64,000 bases of DNA from contig NZ_JAFMZO010000003.1 in the NCBI RefSeq assembly GCF_024436395.1, forward strand, positions 434,001 through 498,000, read 5' to 3'. Each line of letters opens with the position of its first letter. Position 1 is the first letter of the stretch. Positions 11,768-19,341 of this stretch are shown piece after piece. A program made the translations under genes and the position numbers. Below the pieces are notes generated by a model. It saw only the letters and a program-made list of their open reading frames with translations, did no database searches and was not told the origin of the DNA. The DNA comes from Paradesertivirga mongoliensis (GTDB taxonomy: Bacteria; Bacteroidota; Bacteroidia; Sphingobacteriales; Sphingobacteriaceae).

Positions 11768-13168
11768 TTAATACACCAAACCGTTCAAATACATTTCAAG
11801 CATAGTATATCCATTAGGGGATACCTTATTTCTATCATCCGGATTGGCCGGATCAAGCGAACGGGCCTTTTCCCAGCTATCTGGCATTCCGTCGCGATCT
11901 GTATCAGCGGGAGCCGGAACACTGCTTAACTTAGGCCAGCCGCCTACACTCTTTTGAGAATCTATGATTCCTTTATTAACACCGTAAGCTCCGCTGCCGC
12001 TAATCTTCATTTTACCAGAGGCCTCGTTAACTATACGGGTATCTACCTCATCCCTTTTGGGGAAGGTTGCTCCTGCTTTTGCCAATACAGATTTATAAGC
12101 TTCCTTTGCCGATTCTGTTTGTGGCTTTTCAACTTCGAATTCGCTCTCAGCCTTAATATTGTATGCATTGCCAACCTTGCTCACATCCACTCCAATCCAA
12201 TTATCCTTATTTAGCCCCTTGTCGGCACCTTCCATATAATTACCTGAAATAAACCATTTGGCATAGCCTTTAGCGGCATCCTTACGGGATTCAAGAGAGG
12301 GCGCAGCAAAAAGCAGAGTTTCGGAAGTAGCCGGTCCGGGTTTGTAATAGTTATTTATCCAATTGATAGAGCACTTTGCATCCGGAGAGTTAACTTCCAA
12401 TTCACCTCCATAAACAGCGCCGGCCCTTCCCCAGTTAAAAATTACATTATTTCTAAAATCACAAACAGCTACAGTATCATGAGAACGGGCTCCATTTACC
12501 CGGGGCGAGCGGCTTACGTTATGTGCCAATAAGTTGTGATGATAAGAGGCATATTGTCCTCCCCATTGCGAGCCATAACTTCTGGCGCCCTTAGAATCAA
12601 ACGACTTATACAGTCCTTCACTCAAAATACACCACTGTACCGTAATATATTTATTGTCATAGGCGGTGTGGCTCTCTTCGTTCGACCAGCTTAAAGAACA
12701 ATGATCGATAATGACATTCTTTGAATTTTCGTTCCCGAGGCTGGCCAGATCGCTCAAACCTGCTTCATCGCCCGGACGAAGTCGCAAATATCTGATAATA
12801 AGATTGCTCCCGCTAAACTTAAGATAACCGTTCTTAACGCAAATTCCGTCTCCCGGAGCGGTTTGGCCGGCAATCGTCATGTTCGAGCGGCCTACTTTAA
12901 CCTGTCCTTTGGTGAGACTTATCGTTCCCGAAACTCTAAACACGATAGTTATCGGATCTGAACCAGGCGTGTTAAGAGCAGCTCTTAAGCTACCCGGCGA
13001 CTCATCACCATTGAGGTTTGTCACCTCAATTACCCGGCCGCCCCTGCCGCCGGTTGTGTACTTTCCGTAACCTTCGGCGCCCGGAAACGCCAGTTGTTGC
13101 GCCCTAATATTCGTAAACAATCCCAGAACGAGAAAACCTGCAAGTATAAATTTGAATGGAAAAGCCAT
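11768..13168 (-). CDS. Secreted PL1-like pectate lyase with calcium-binding C-terminal motif
   Basis: A 466-residue exported protein with signal peptide ending IRAQ. It opens with FPGAEGYGKYTTGGRGG, the typical start of Bacteroidota pectate-lyase-like right-handed beta-helices, followed by repeated helix turns (VIIDHCSLSW, DFRNNVIFNW) and RSPRVNG, which includes a candidate catalytic Arg. The C-terminus has DTDRDGMPDSWE, a calcium-binding DxDxDG loop of thrombospondin type 3 form, common on secreted polysaccharide lyases. The protein should cleave polygalacturonan by beta-elimination. It has its own terminator, so it is probably a separate transcript from the xylan genes. Confidence 0.87.
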   Translation of the reverse strand: MAFPFKFILAGFLVLGLFTNIRAQQLAFPGAEGYGKYTTGGRGGRVIEVTNLNGDESPGSLRAALNTPGSDPITIVFRVSGTISLTKGQVKVGRSNMTIAGQTAPGDGICVKNGYLKFSGSNLIIRYLRLRPGDEAGLSDLASLGNENSKNVIIDHCSLSWSNEESHTAYDNKYITVQWCILSEGLYKSFDSKGARSYGSQWGGQYASYHHNLLAHNVSRSPRVNGARSHDTVAVCDFRNNVIFNWGRAGAVYGGELEVNSPDAKCSINWINNYYKPGPATSETLLFAAPSLESRKDAAKGYAKWFISGNYMEGADKGLNKDNWIGVDVSKVGNAYNIKAESEFEVEKPQTESAKEAYKSVLAKAGATFPKRDEVDTRIVNEASGKMKISGSGAYGVNKGIIDSQKSVGGWPKLSSVPAPADTDRDGMPDSWEKARSLDPANPDDRNKVSPNGYTMLEMYLNGLVY

Positions 13169-13272
13169 AAAGCAAATTATTTAACCAAAGCTAACTGAAT
13201 TACAGGCTCGGTAACTGTACTTTTTTCTCAAGATTCTGTAGGATATTATGACGCGCCCCCGCCCCGTTCTGG

Positions 13273-13331
13273 GATAATATTTAAAGAAAAAGCTTCTTTA
13301 GAAGAACATTTTGGAAGCTTTTGATATTATC
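13273..13331. promoter_or_regulatory. Two-stage inverted repeat upstream of receiver gene
   Basis: An inner perfect 9-bp inverted repeat (AAAAGCTTC at 13288-13296 with GAAGCTTTT at 13314-13322) is enclosed by an outer 8-bp one (GATAATAT at 13273-13280 with ATATTATC at 13324-13331). A further ATATTAT lies at 13243-13249. The structure ends 23 bp before the receiver start codon. It could be a folded 5' leader or paired operator sites; sequence alone does not decide. Confidence 0.5.
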
Positions 13332-13354
13332 ATTATATCCGCCTAATAAAACAT

Positions 13355-13768
13355 ATGCTCAAAAAGATCTTTATTATCGATGATGAGCCTATTCATCATA
13401 AACTGGTGTCACTGGTGATAAAATATTCCGGACATCCGGTCGAACACAGGTCGTTTTTGCAAGCTGCCGACGCGTTTTCGTACCTGGTGGATGATGACAA
13501 TATTGATTCTTTACCAGATTTGATTTTACTGGACCTGAACATGGCCATCATATCCGGCTGGGATTTTCTGGATCTTTTCGAAAGACACAATTCGCGCCTT
13601 GATAAGCCTGTTGATATTGTTATTCTGACATCCTCCATCAACCCTCACGATAAAGTAAGAGCATTAACATACAACTGTGTGAAGGGGTTCTTCTCAAAAC
13701 CTTTCACAGAAGCTATTCTAGATTATCTCATGCACTCAACCACGATTACTGCGAACAAGCACGATTAA
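13355..13768 (+). CDS. Stand-alone response regulator receiver protein
   Basis: A 137-residue CheY-like protein with no output domain. The acidic pocket is IIDDE near residue 8, the phospho-acceptor is Asp60 in LLDLNM, the switch Thr/Ser is in ILTSS, and the conserved Lys is in FSKPF. Single-domain receivers relay phosphate to partners through protein contact rather than binding DNA. This one matches the Bacteroidota group usually placed beside hybrid histidine kinases, but no kinase lies in this window, so its partner is unknown. It is preceded by an unusual inverted repeat. The surrounding genes are accessory. Confidence 0.9.
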   Translation: MLKKIFIIDDEPIHHKLVSLVIKYSGHPVEHRSFLQAADAFSYLVDDDNIDSLPDLILLDLNMAIISGWDFLDLFERHNSRLDKPVDIVILTSSINPHDKVRALTYNCVKGFFSKPFTEAILDYLMHSTTITANKHD

Positions 13769-13838
13769 CGCAGCCGCTTTGAATAGGCATTCCGTCCTTT
13801 GGCTCAGTTTTTGGACTAGCAATACAAAACAGAGCATC

Positions 13839-14000
13839 ATGAAAAACGAAAACTTAAATACCCGCATGTTAACTTCAACCGATAAATTTTTAAAAGCACT
13901 TTTAGAACACGAGATCAGGAGCTTTAAATCGGCACGAGGACGCTTTGTAAAGCAAACCAGCAAAATGTATGTAGCTTACAGCGCCTTTTCGGTCGCCTAA
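13839..14000 (+). CDS. Small hypothetical protein, 53 residues
   Basis: A short frame beginning MKNENLNTRM and ending YSAFSVA, rich in Lys, Arg and Ser. It has no membrane segment, signal or recognised motif. An earlier in-frame ATG at 13779 would add 20 residues that look non-coding, so I chose the later one. It is the only plausible gene in the 530-bp gap between the receiver and the Rieske gene. The call rests on an amino-acid make-up compatible with a basic soluble protein and is weak. Confidence 0.3.
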   Translation: MKNENLNTRMLTSTDKFLKALLEHEIRSFKSARGRFVKQTSKMYVAYSAFSVA

Positions 14001-14297
14001 AACCTTGACTTACAAGGCCAATATAAAAAATAGCACATCCGCATAGAATAGCAGGGCAAAACAGCCAACCTGCTGTTCTCTCAGCCAGCGAACCACTCAG
14101 TCCAGCTTTCAATTATACCTCCATTTCATAAAACCATCCGATAGTTGTTCAGTTTTTAGAACACTGGCTTAAAATCTTTGCACCTTCCGATTCTTAATCC
14201 CAGGTTTATTTAATTAAAAAAACTCTTTAAACAGGATTGCCGGATTCTTGTTGATTATAACCGAAGCCTTTCGACAACACCAAACCGCCCGGACCTC
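14001..14297. other. Intergenic leader of the Rieske fusion gene
   Basis: No coding frame is supported here. A short TTAAAATCTTTGC near 14170 is one base away from the Bacteroidota -7 promoter consensus (TAnnTTTG) and may drive the Rieske fusion gene, leaving a leader of about 120 nt. No clear -33 partner is visible. Confidence 0.3.
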
Positions 14298-15077
14298 ATG
14301 AAAAGTAAAGCCAACATTAAAAGCCATCCTATTCATCCTATACTAATTGTTTTCCCAATAGCTTTTTTCATAGGCACCTTAGTAACGCATTCCTGGGCAC
14401 TGGCTATCCGGTCGGATATATTGTGGCAGATGGGGAATTATTTGGCTCTGGCCGGCATTGTATCGGCAGCTGCGGCGGCTATTCCCGGCATTATCGACTA
14501 TCGGTATACTGTGCCGCCGAATAGCTCTGCAAAAAAACGAGCAGCTAAACATGGTTTACTGAACAGCCTGGTACTGGTACTTTTTATTTTGGCGGCATTT
14601 TTAGAAAACGAAGTTGAGGCACTATACATTCTCATCATAGAAGCAGTGGCCGTGATCCTGTTATCTGTTGCCGGCTGGATGGGCGGAACACTGGTTCACC
14701 GGAATCAAATTGGTGTAGATCCACGGTACGCAAATGCCGGAAAATGGAAAGAGGCTTATTTTACCGAAAGCAGCAATACGCTCGCGGTAGCGGATGAGAA
14801 TGAACTGGAACCTAACCAAATGAAGCTTTTACATATAGGTTCAACCAGGATTGTTTTAGCAAGAACCGAAAGCAGGTACGTAGCTTTCGACGACCGCTGC
14901 CCGCATAAGGGTGGCTCACTGGCCGGAGGCGCCATGATGTGTGAAACCGTTCAATGCCCCTGGCATGGCTCGCAATTTAGTGTAGAAACCGGGGCAGTAA
15001 GCGCCGGCCCGGCTAAGGATGCTATTCGTACCTACATGCTTAGTACCATAGATGGCAAGGTGTTTTTGCATTTATAA
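14298..15077 (+). CDS. DUF2231 membrane domain fused to a Rieske [2Fe-2S] domain
   Basis: A 259-residue fusion. Residues 1 to about 145 carry four membrane helices of the DUF2231 type, opening with the typical HPIHPILIVFPIA. Residues about 165-259 form a Rieske ferredoxin domain with both cluster-binding motifs intact: Cys201-x-His203 (CPHKGG) and Cys220-x-x-His223 (CPWHGS). DUF2231 proteins are poorly understood inner-membrane proteins, possibly haem-related. Fusion to a soluble Rieske domain suggests an electron-transfer role at the membrane, but the electron donor and acceptor are unknown. The gene is convergent with the CDF transporter gene. Confidence 0.85.
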   Translation: MKSKANIKSHPIHPILIVFPIAFFIGTLVTHSWALAIRSDILWQMGNYLALAGIVSAAAAAIPGIIDYRYTVPPNSSAKKRAAKHGLLNSLVLVLFILAAFLENEVEALYILIIEAVAVILLSVAGWMGGTLVHRNQIGVDPRYANAGKWKEAYFTESSNTLAVADENELEPNQMKLLHIGSTRIVLARTESRYVAFDDRCPHKGGSLAGGAMMCETVQCPWHGSQFSVETGAVSAGPAKDAIRTYMLSTIDGKVFLHL

Positions 15078-15156
15078 TGTGGGATGTCCTAATGATGGCT
15101 TCGCAGTAAACACAGCACCTGTAGAAACGACGCTCTCAACTCTGTCGTCACCCCGA

Positions 15157-15172
15157 TCCGCCAGTTGGCGGA
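15157..15172. repeat. Short GC-rich palindrome between convergent genes (REP-like)
   Basis: TCCGCCA-gt-TGGCGGA is a perfect 7-bp stem with a 2-nt spacer, located between the convergent Rieske and CDF genes. Its GC content and position resemble dispersed intergenic palindromes common in Bacteroidota. Without a genome-wide search I cannot say whether it recurs. It has no T-run, so it is not a typical terminator. Confidence 0.45.
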
Positions 15173-15191
15173 CTCCAACAGATTAAAACGC

Positions 15192-16178
15192 TCACTTCGA
15201 TTCATCCAGTTCCTCCGAAAACTCCCTGACCGGAATTATCACCACATCGTGCATTTTCCAATCCAGCTTTCTAACCTCATCGTGTGCAGCCTCCATATTC
15301 TCAAATAATTTATCCATCGACTTTGGTACTACAAACACCTCCGTGAAGAATATTTCCCCGGCTTCGCGCATTCTAATCCGTACCTCTTTAACCCAGGATT
15401 GCTTGTCGAAATATCGATATGTCTTTTCAACCAGCGGATGCTTTTTACTGTTCTCCAGGTTTGTAGGCACCTGATCTATCAGATCCTCAACCGCTCCTTT
15501 CAGGCGCTGGAAGCCATCTATGATAATACTGATGGATATAAAACAAGCCGCTGCCGAATCGGCCCACCAAAAGCCCAAACCGACGCCCAGTATCCCTACA
15601 ATAGCAGCCATGGCAGTCTGCCAGTCGGCCTGCTGAGTGTGGGCATCTGTAAACAGAATCTTATTGTGTAACTTATCAGAAAGTGGCAGTTTTTTTTGCC
15701 CCAGAAAAATAGAGGGAATACAACTGTAGAGCAAGGCCGCAATCATAATCCAGCCCATCCAGATCCTATGTCCCCAAATAGTTATCGATCCGATGGTAGG
15801 ATGCTCCTCTTTTAATAACGTTGAGAACGAATCATAAAACAGGAACAATCCTAAAAACAGCAATGCGAAGGCCCCAAGTTGAAATGCAATGGAATAACAG
15901 CGGTGATATCCAAACGGAAACTGCTCGTTAGGTGGCCGGTTATAAAACCTTCGGGCCACCAGAAAGGAAATCCCTGGTATAATACTCAAAACATCTTCCA
16001 GCCAGGTGGCTTTCATCGCCTGCGACGATTGCATGGTCAGCATCATAACAACGATCACCGAAGCAATGTAAATTACCGTAATCCACTCTAACGTGGTGGC
16101 CTGGTCAAATACTTTCTGCAGGGCTGGCGGTAACTCCTGCTGTGCCGTAGGTTTGAATTTATTCTTTTGCTCTGCCAT
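15192..16178 (-). CDS. Cation diffusion facilitator-family transporter, divergent subgroup
   Basis: A 328-residue inner-membrane protein with about six membrane helices and a C-terminal cytoplasmic domain (from about residue 245) of the CDF type. Family members export divalent metals such as zinc by proton exchange. The canonical metal site pairs two acidic or His residues in helix 2 with HxxxD in helix 5. Here helix 2 reads ED then VLSIIP, and helix 5 reads Asp178-Ala-His180-Thr181 up to Asp185, so Thr occupies the usual His position. Metal choice is therefore uncertain. The start overlaps the end of the broken substrate-binding gene by 20 bp, indicating a shared operon. Confidence 0.8.
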   Translation of the reverse strand: MAEQKNKFKPTAQQELPPALQKVFDQATTLEWITVIYIASVIVVMMLTMQSSQAMKATWLEDVLSIIPGISFLVARRFYNRPPNEQFPFGYHRCYSIAFQLGAFALLFLGLFLFYDSFSTLLKEEHPTIGSITIWGHRIWMGWIMIAALLYSCIPSIFLGQKKLPLSDKLHNKILFTDAHTQQADWQTAMAAIVGILGVGLGFWWADSAAACFISISIIIDGFQRLKGAVEDLIDQVPTNLENSKKHPLVEKTYRYFDKQSWVKEVRIRMREAGEIFFTEVFVVPKSMDKLFENMEAAHDEVRKLDWKMHDVVIIPVREFSEELDESK

Positions 16179-16826
16179 GTCTGTCTATGAAATGTTCCAG
16201 TTTAATTAAAAAAGCATTCTCCCCCTTCGGCACGGCAATCACAAACTCCTCTTTATGTAATAGAATATCCGTGGGCTTTACGTCCATCTTTATTAAGTCA
16301 TCTTCAGATGCAGCAAGCAAATAATTCCCCTTCGATAAGGAATCGGTAAAGACGGGAATGCCACCTTTTTTTCTCACATACAAAGCAACAAGGTGATCGG
16401 CGACCACTACCTTCTCCCCTTTTATCTTTTCCGGCACCGCCTGATTATCGCCCGCTCCTACCATTATTTTTTTGATCAGATATGGCCGGCTGAATGAAAC
16501 TTTCTTTTCGAACGGAGAAGGACTTGTATATCCTCCTATTGCCATATGCAAATTATTGTAGTGTAATAACTCAACGATTTCTGATTGAGGGCCCCTTACC
16601 CATTCTATTTTTGCATTAATCTCCTCAGCGAATTGCTTTACTAAAGAGATTTCAAAATCAATAGACCGGACGGATGTATTCGCCGTGCTGTCGTAAGCCG
16701 ATAGCCCACTTTCAATACTTTATTTTGCACTTCCTCGAGTGTGTTGTTTGGGTCTTTCGGAAAAGGTTTGCAAGCTGTCAGAACACACAACAAAATGAAT
16801 AATGCAGAAATAGCTTCTTTTTTCAT
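16159..16826 (-). pseudogene. Frameshifted family 3 solute-binding lipoprotein gene
   Basis: The gene starts at 16826 with a signal peptide and lipobox (LLCVLTAC), reads KVLKVGY, then passes out of frame at about 16699-16703. In the next frame the protein continues without a break as SAYDSTANTSVRSIDFEIS and on through IEWVRGP to the in-frame MAIGGYTSPSPFEKK. The stop at 16159 gives about 222 residues in total. The whole resembles a periplasmic amino-acid-type binding protein (SBP_bac_3). A single missing base, as in TATCG for TATTCG, explains the break. It may be a true mutation or a sequencing error. It is the upstream partner of the CDF gene. Confidence 0.8.
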
Positions 16827-16937
16827 CTATAGCGTTTTTAAATAAACCAACAGAAGCGCTACAAGTTTGCCAACCAGCAACGATAGACGACCGATGAGCG
16901 CAAAGGCAGCCATCCCGGATACAGGCACCAGATCCAT
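16827..16937 (-). CDS. Possible 36-residue hydrophobic peptide coupled to the solute-binding gene
   Basis: A tiny frame starts with ATG at 16937 (MDLVPVSGM) and is mostly one long hydrophobic helix rich in Leu, Val and Ala, ending YLKTL. Its TAG stop at 16827-16829 directly abuts the ATG of the solute-binding gene at 16826, a spacing typical of translational coupling. The frame stays open further upstream to about 16975 with only TTG starts. It could be a small membrane peptide or the relic of a larger membrane protein. No family match is recognised. Confidence 0.3.
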   Translation of the reverse strand: MDLVPVSGMAAFALIGRLSLLVGKLVALLLVYLKTL

Positions 16938-17022
16938 CTCGAAACGAGAAAATACTGAAAACAAATTCCCCAAAAACGCTATTATTTTAATAGGTTATTT
17001 AGAATTTTTTCTAACCAATTAA

Positions 17023-17029
17023 AAGGAGG
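17023..17029 (+). promoter_or_regulatory. Strong Shine-Dalgarno site of the PRC-barrel gene
   Basis: AAGGAGG lies 4 nt before the ATG at 17034. Bacteroidota rarely use strong Shine-Dalgarno sites, and few neighbours here have one. The site fixes the start codon of the PRC-barrel gene and may hint at acquisition from another lineage. Confidence 0.65.
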
Positions 17030-17033
17030 CGTT

Positions 17034-17852
17034 ATGCTACACAGTATTCAAAGTTTATTAGGTTTTACCATGGGCGCAACCGATGGTGAAATCGGCAAGA
17101 TAAAAGATTTCTATTTTGATGATAAAACATGGAAAGTGCGCTACCTGGTGGTAGAAACCGGCAACTGGCTTGTTGGCCGTAAAGTACTGCTCTCGCCGGT
17201 GGCTTTGCATAATCCCGACTGGCAATCCAAAGTCCTGCCTGTAAACCTGAGCAGAGATCAGATCAAGCACAGTCCGGATATCGACACCGAAAGACCAGTC
17301 TCACGCCAGCAGGAAGCAGATCTTCACAGCCATTATTCCTGGCCGTATAACGAGCAGGGCGGTATTGGCTTTATGACCACCGGAATGGTGGGCGGAGTAG
17401 TAGCTCCCGACATCCCTTTTTCGGATAGGATTGCCGACGAAATGCATCATCACGAGCGGGATACGATATCAGACCGCGGTCCGGAAACGGAACATCACTC
17501 TGCTGATCAACATACAACCGGAGATCCGAATTTAAGGAGTTTCAAAGACCTTACGGGATATAACATTCATGCCACCGACGGCGAGTTTGGCGAAGTTGAA
17601 GACCTGCTTGTCGACAGCACTACCTGGAGCATCCCATTCCTGGTGATCGAAACCGGCAACTGGTATTCGGGAAAGAAAATCTTAACTTCAACCAATGCCG
17701 TAAGCCGGATACAATGGGAAGACTCATCGGTGCATTTGACCCAAACAACCAATACCTTAAGAGGTTGTCCGGAGTATGATTATAACGAGCCGATCAAGCA
17801 GGAACAAGAACGGAACCTCTACCACTACCATCAGACGGGAAACCGGATGTAA
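17034..17852 (+). CDS. Tandem PRC-barrel domain protein
   Basis: A 272-residue soluble protein made of two PRC-barrel domains, at about residues 3-85 and 165-250. Each has the pattern GxTDGExGxxxDxxxDxxTWxxxxLVxETGNW followed by KxLxS. The two copies share ATDGE and the ETGNW core, so they arose by duplication. A His-rich linker (DEMHHHERD, TEHHSADQH) joins them. PRC barrels occur in photosynthetic reaction-centre H subunits and RimM, and as stress-related proteins in soil bacteria; function outside those is mostly unknown. Neighbouring metal-transport and DUF305 genes suggest a stress role, which is inference. A bidirectional terminator follows. Confidence 0.85.
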   Translation: MLHSIQSLLGFTMGATDGEIGKIKDFYFDDKTWKVRYLVVETGNWLVGRKVLLSPVALHNPDWQSKVLPVNLSRDQIKHSPDIDTERPVSRQQEADLHSHYSWPYNEQGGIGFMTTGMVGGVVAPDIPFSDRIADEMHHHERDTISDRGPETEHHSADQHTTGDPNLRSFKDLTGYNIHATDGEFGEVEDLLVDSTTWSIPFLVIETGNWYSGKKILTSTNAVSRIQWEDSSVHLTQTTNTLRGCPEYDYNEPIKQEQERNLYHYHQTGNRM

Positions 17853-17863
17853 TATTAAATAAA

Positions 17864-17890
17864 CAACCCGGCTGCCAATCAGCCGGGTTG
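17864..17890. terminator. Bidirectional terminator between convergent PRC-barrel and DUF305 genes
   Basis: CAACCCGGCTG and CAGCCGGGTTG form a perfect 11-bp stem with a 5-nt loop. An A-rich flank on the left and a T-rich flank on the right make it usable from both strands. It sits in the 43-bp gap between the two convergent stop codons. Confidence 0.85.
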
Positions 17891-17895
17891 CTTGT

Positions 17896-18549
17896 TTAAC
17901 GAGCTGAACTCCATTTCTTAAAAGCGTCAATCTCGCGGTTTTGATCGGCAATCATCTTTTTCGCCATCTCCATCAGCTTAGGATCCTTACCATATTGCAA
18001 CAATCCTTCGGCCATATATACTGCACTTTGGTGATGAGGAATCATCAACGCAACGAACTGCTCGTCTACCGAACTCCCGGCTGCCAATTCTGGTAGCTCC
18101 ATCATCATTTTCATGCTTTTATCCATCACTTTTCCAAAGCCGCTATTCTTTGTGGCAGGGTCGTAATTTTTTGCAGCATTTTTAGGACTGCTGATAAATG
18201 CTTCCAGTTCTACTATCTCTGTCTTCTGGGCACCGGCAATCTCTCTGGCCATTTGCTTTATCGCCTCGTCTTTTCCACTTTTAAGCTCCTCCTCTGCCAT
18301 TTCTACCGCTCCTTCATGATGGCTTTTCATCATCACAGCAAAATCAAGGTCGGCGTTTCCCGTCATTTCCGCTTGATGCATATCTTTCATCATATTATCC
18401 ATCACTATAGCCATCTCTGTTCTTTCGGAAGAAGATGCATGCGATGTACTATCGTGGGAGCTGTGCTCATCTGCGCTTTTCGGACCATTGCTTTGGCATG
18501 AGCATAGGCCCGAAATAAGAATTACTGATAAAAACTTTAAGTAGTTCAT
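17896..18549 (-). CDS. DUF305 lipoprotein
   Basis: I start this protein at the ATG at 18549 (MNYLKFLSV) because it leads straight into a signal peptide with lipobox ISGLCSC; an upstream ATG would add 21 unlikely residues. After a Ser/His-rich linker, the DUF305 four-helix domain has two His pairs: MKSHHEGAVEMA near residue 100 and MIPHHQSAVYMA near residue 175. The family is ferritin-like and often found with copper and other metal-resistance genes, where the His and Met residues may bind metal. The length of 217 residues is usual. It converges on the PRC-barrel gene. Confidence 0.88.
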   Translation of the reverse strand: MNYLKFLSVILISGLCSCQSNGPKSADEHSSHDSTSHASSSERTEMAIVMDNMMKDMHQAEMTGNADLDFAVMMKSHHEGAVEMAEEELKSGKDEAIKQMAREIAGAQKTEIVELEAFISSPKNAAKNYDPATKNSGFGKVMDKSMKMMMELPELAAGSSVDEQFVALMIPHHQSAVYMAEGLLQYGKDPKLMEMAKKMIADQNREIDAFKKWSSAR

Positions 18550-18630
18550 ATGGCTTTCTTTAAGGATTGATAACAAAACCTGTGTACAATAGTTCCAGAT
18601 TATCAGCTGCAATCGGTTAAAACGTCGAAC

Positions 18631-18903
18631 TAACTGCGGGGGCTTTTGTACTAACTGCGGGGGTTTCTGTACTAACTACAGGTTCTTGTGTACTAACTGC
18701 AGGTCCTTGTGAACAAATTGCAGGTCCTTGTGAACAAACTGCAGGTGCTTGTGAACAAACTGCAGGTGCTTGTGAACGAACTGCAGGTGCTTCTGTACTA
18801 ACTGCAGGTGCTTGTGAACGAATTGCAGGTGCTTGTGAACAAACTACAGGTCATTGTGGACGAATTGCAGGTGCTTCTGTACTAGCTGCGGGTGCCTCTG
18901 TAC
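18631..18903. repeat. 21-bp minisatellite, 13 contiguous units
   Basis: Thirteen units, each exactly 21 bp, follow one another without interruption. The consensus is close to aactgcaggtgcttgtgaac with variation at the ends, and the core CTGCAGGTGCTTGTG is shared by the central units. Outer units are more diverged (CTGCGGGGGC, CTGCGGGTGCC). Read on the minus strand the units encode a seven-residue repeat of the form FVHKHLQ, but units 3 and 11 contain TAG in that frame. The length of seven codons and the minus-strand frame suggest decay of a coding heptad array. Confidence 0.9.
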
Positions 18904-19036
18904 TAGAGTTCCCTTAATACGTAAAAGGAATTCCCTGATTCTTTCAACAGGCGATTCAAGCTCTTCAATACTATTTATTACCTTTAGCCTAAAAGTTTTC
19001 TGTGGGTGAAATGAAGAGCTCGGAAAAAGGCATTCT
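18904..19036 (-). other. Possible remnant of a coding region upstream of the 21-bp array
   Basis: On the minus strand this stretch reads in one frame as IEELESPVERIREFLLRIKG then TLVQ and continues directly into the heptad repeat until a TAG within unit 11. The sequence looks protein-like (charged, helical), but no start codon other than those inside the oppositely oriented gene at 19037-19270 is available. I read it as a relic of the gene that once carried the heptads. Confidence 0.35.
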
Positions 19037-19270
19037 ATGAAAAGCTTATTATTAGTTGTAAATATCGACTGGCCGGCACTCATCAGCATCGTGAGCGTGT
19101 TTATGATCCCCGGGTTTTTTATCATCAGATATTTCTTCAATGATCCTTTGAAAAAGATGGCCCCTGGCAAAGCCGTTATTTTCTATCTATTCTCCGGTTT
19201 TTTGGTCGGAGCTTTCATATTCGTGTTTCTGCTGATGATTTTAATCGGCGGAGTAGATTACATTCCCTGA
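19037..19270 (+). CDS. Small membrane protein, two predicted helices
   Basis: A 77-residue frame beginning MKSLLLVVN, with two strongly hydrophobic stretches (about residues 12-32 and 45-70) separated by a basic loop (FFNDPLKKMAPGK). The positive-inside pattern places the loop in the cytoplasm. No family is recognised. The composition is typical of a real small inner-membrane protein rather than chance, but nothing in the neighbourhood tells its role. Confidence 0.5.
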   Translation: MKSLLLVVNIDWPALISIVSVFMIPGFFIIRYFFNDPLKKMAPGKAVIFYLFSGFLVGAFIFVFLLMILIGGVDYIP

Positions 19271-19341
19271 TCTCACAGCCCCGACACCTAAGACATGAAC
19301 TTTATACCAGCAGATCGTCTTGCTGTCTTAAGGCTGGGCTT

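Noticed and set aside
16829-16982. Insertion element bounded by an 11-bp inverted repeat (ATAGCGTTTTT)
   Set aside because: The arms are 132 bp apart with no transposase or target duplication between them; likely chance in AT-rich DNA.
18631-18903. CRISPR array
   Set aside because: Units are directly contiguous at 21 bp with no unique spacers between repeats, and no cas genes are near.
18844-19170. Functional minus-strand gene running into the repeat array
   Set aside because: Its only ATG lies antisense inside a better membrane-protein frame and it stops within the array; recorded as a remnant instead.
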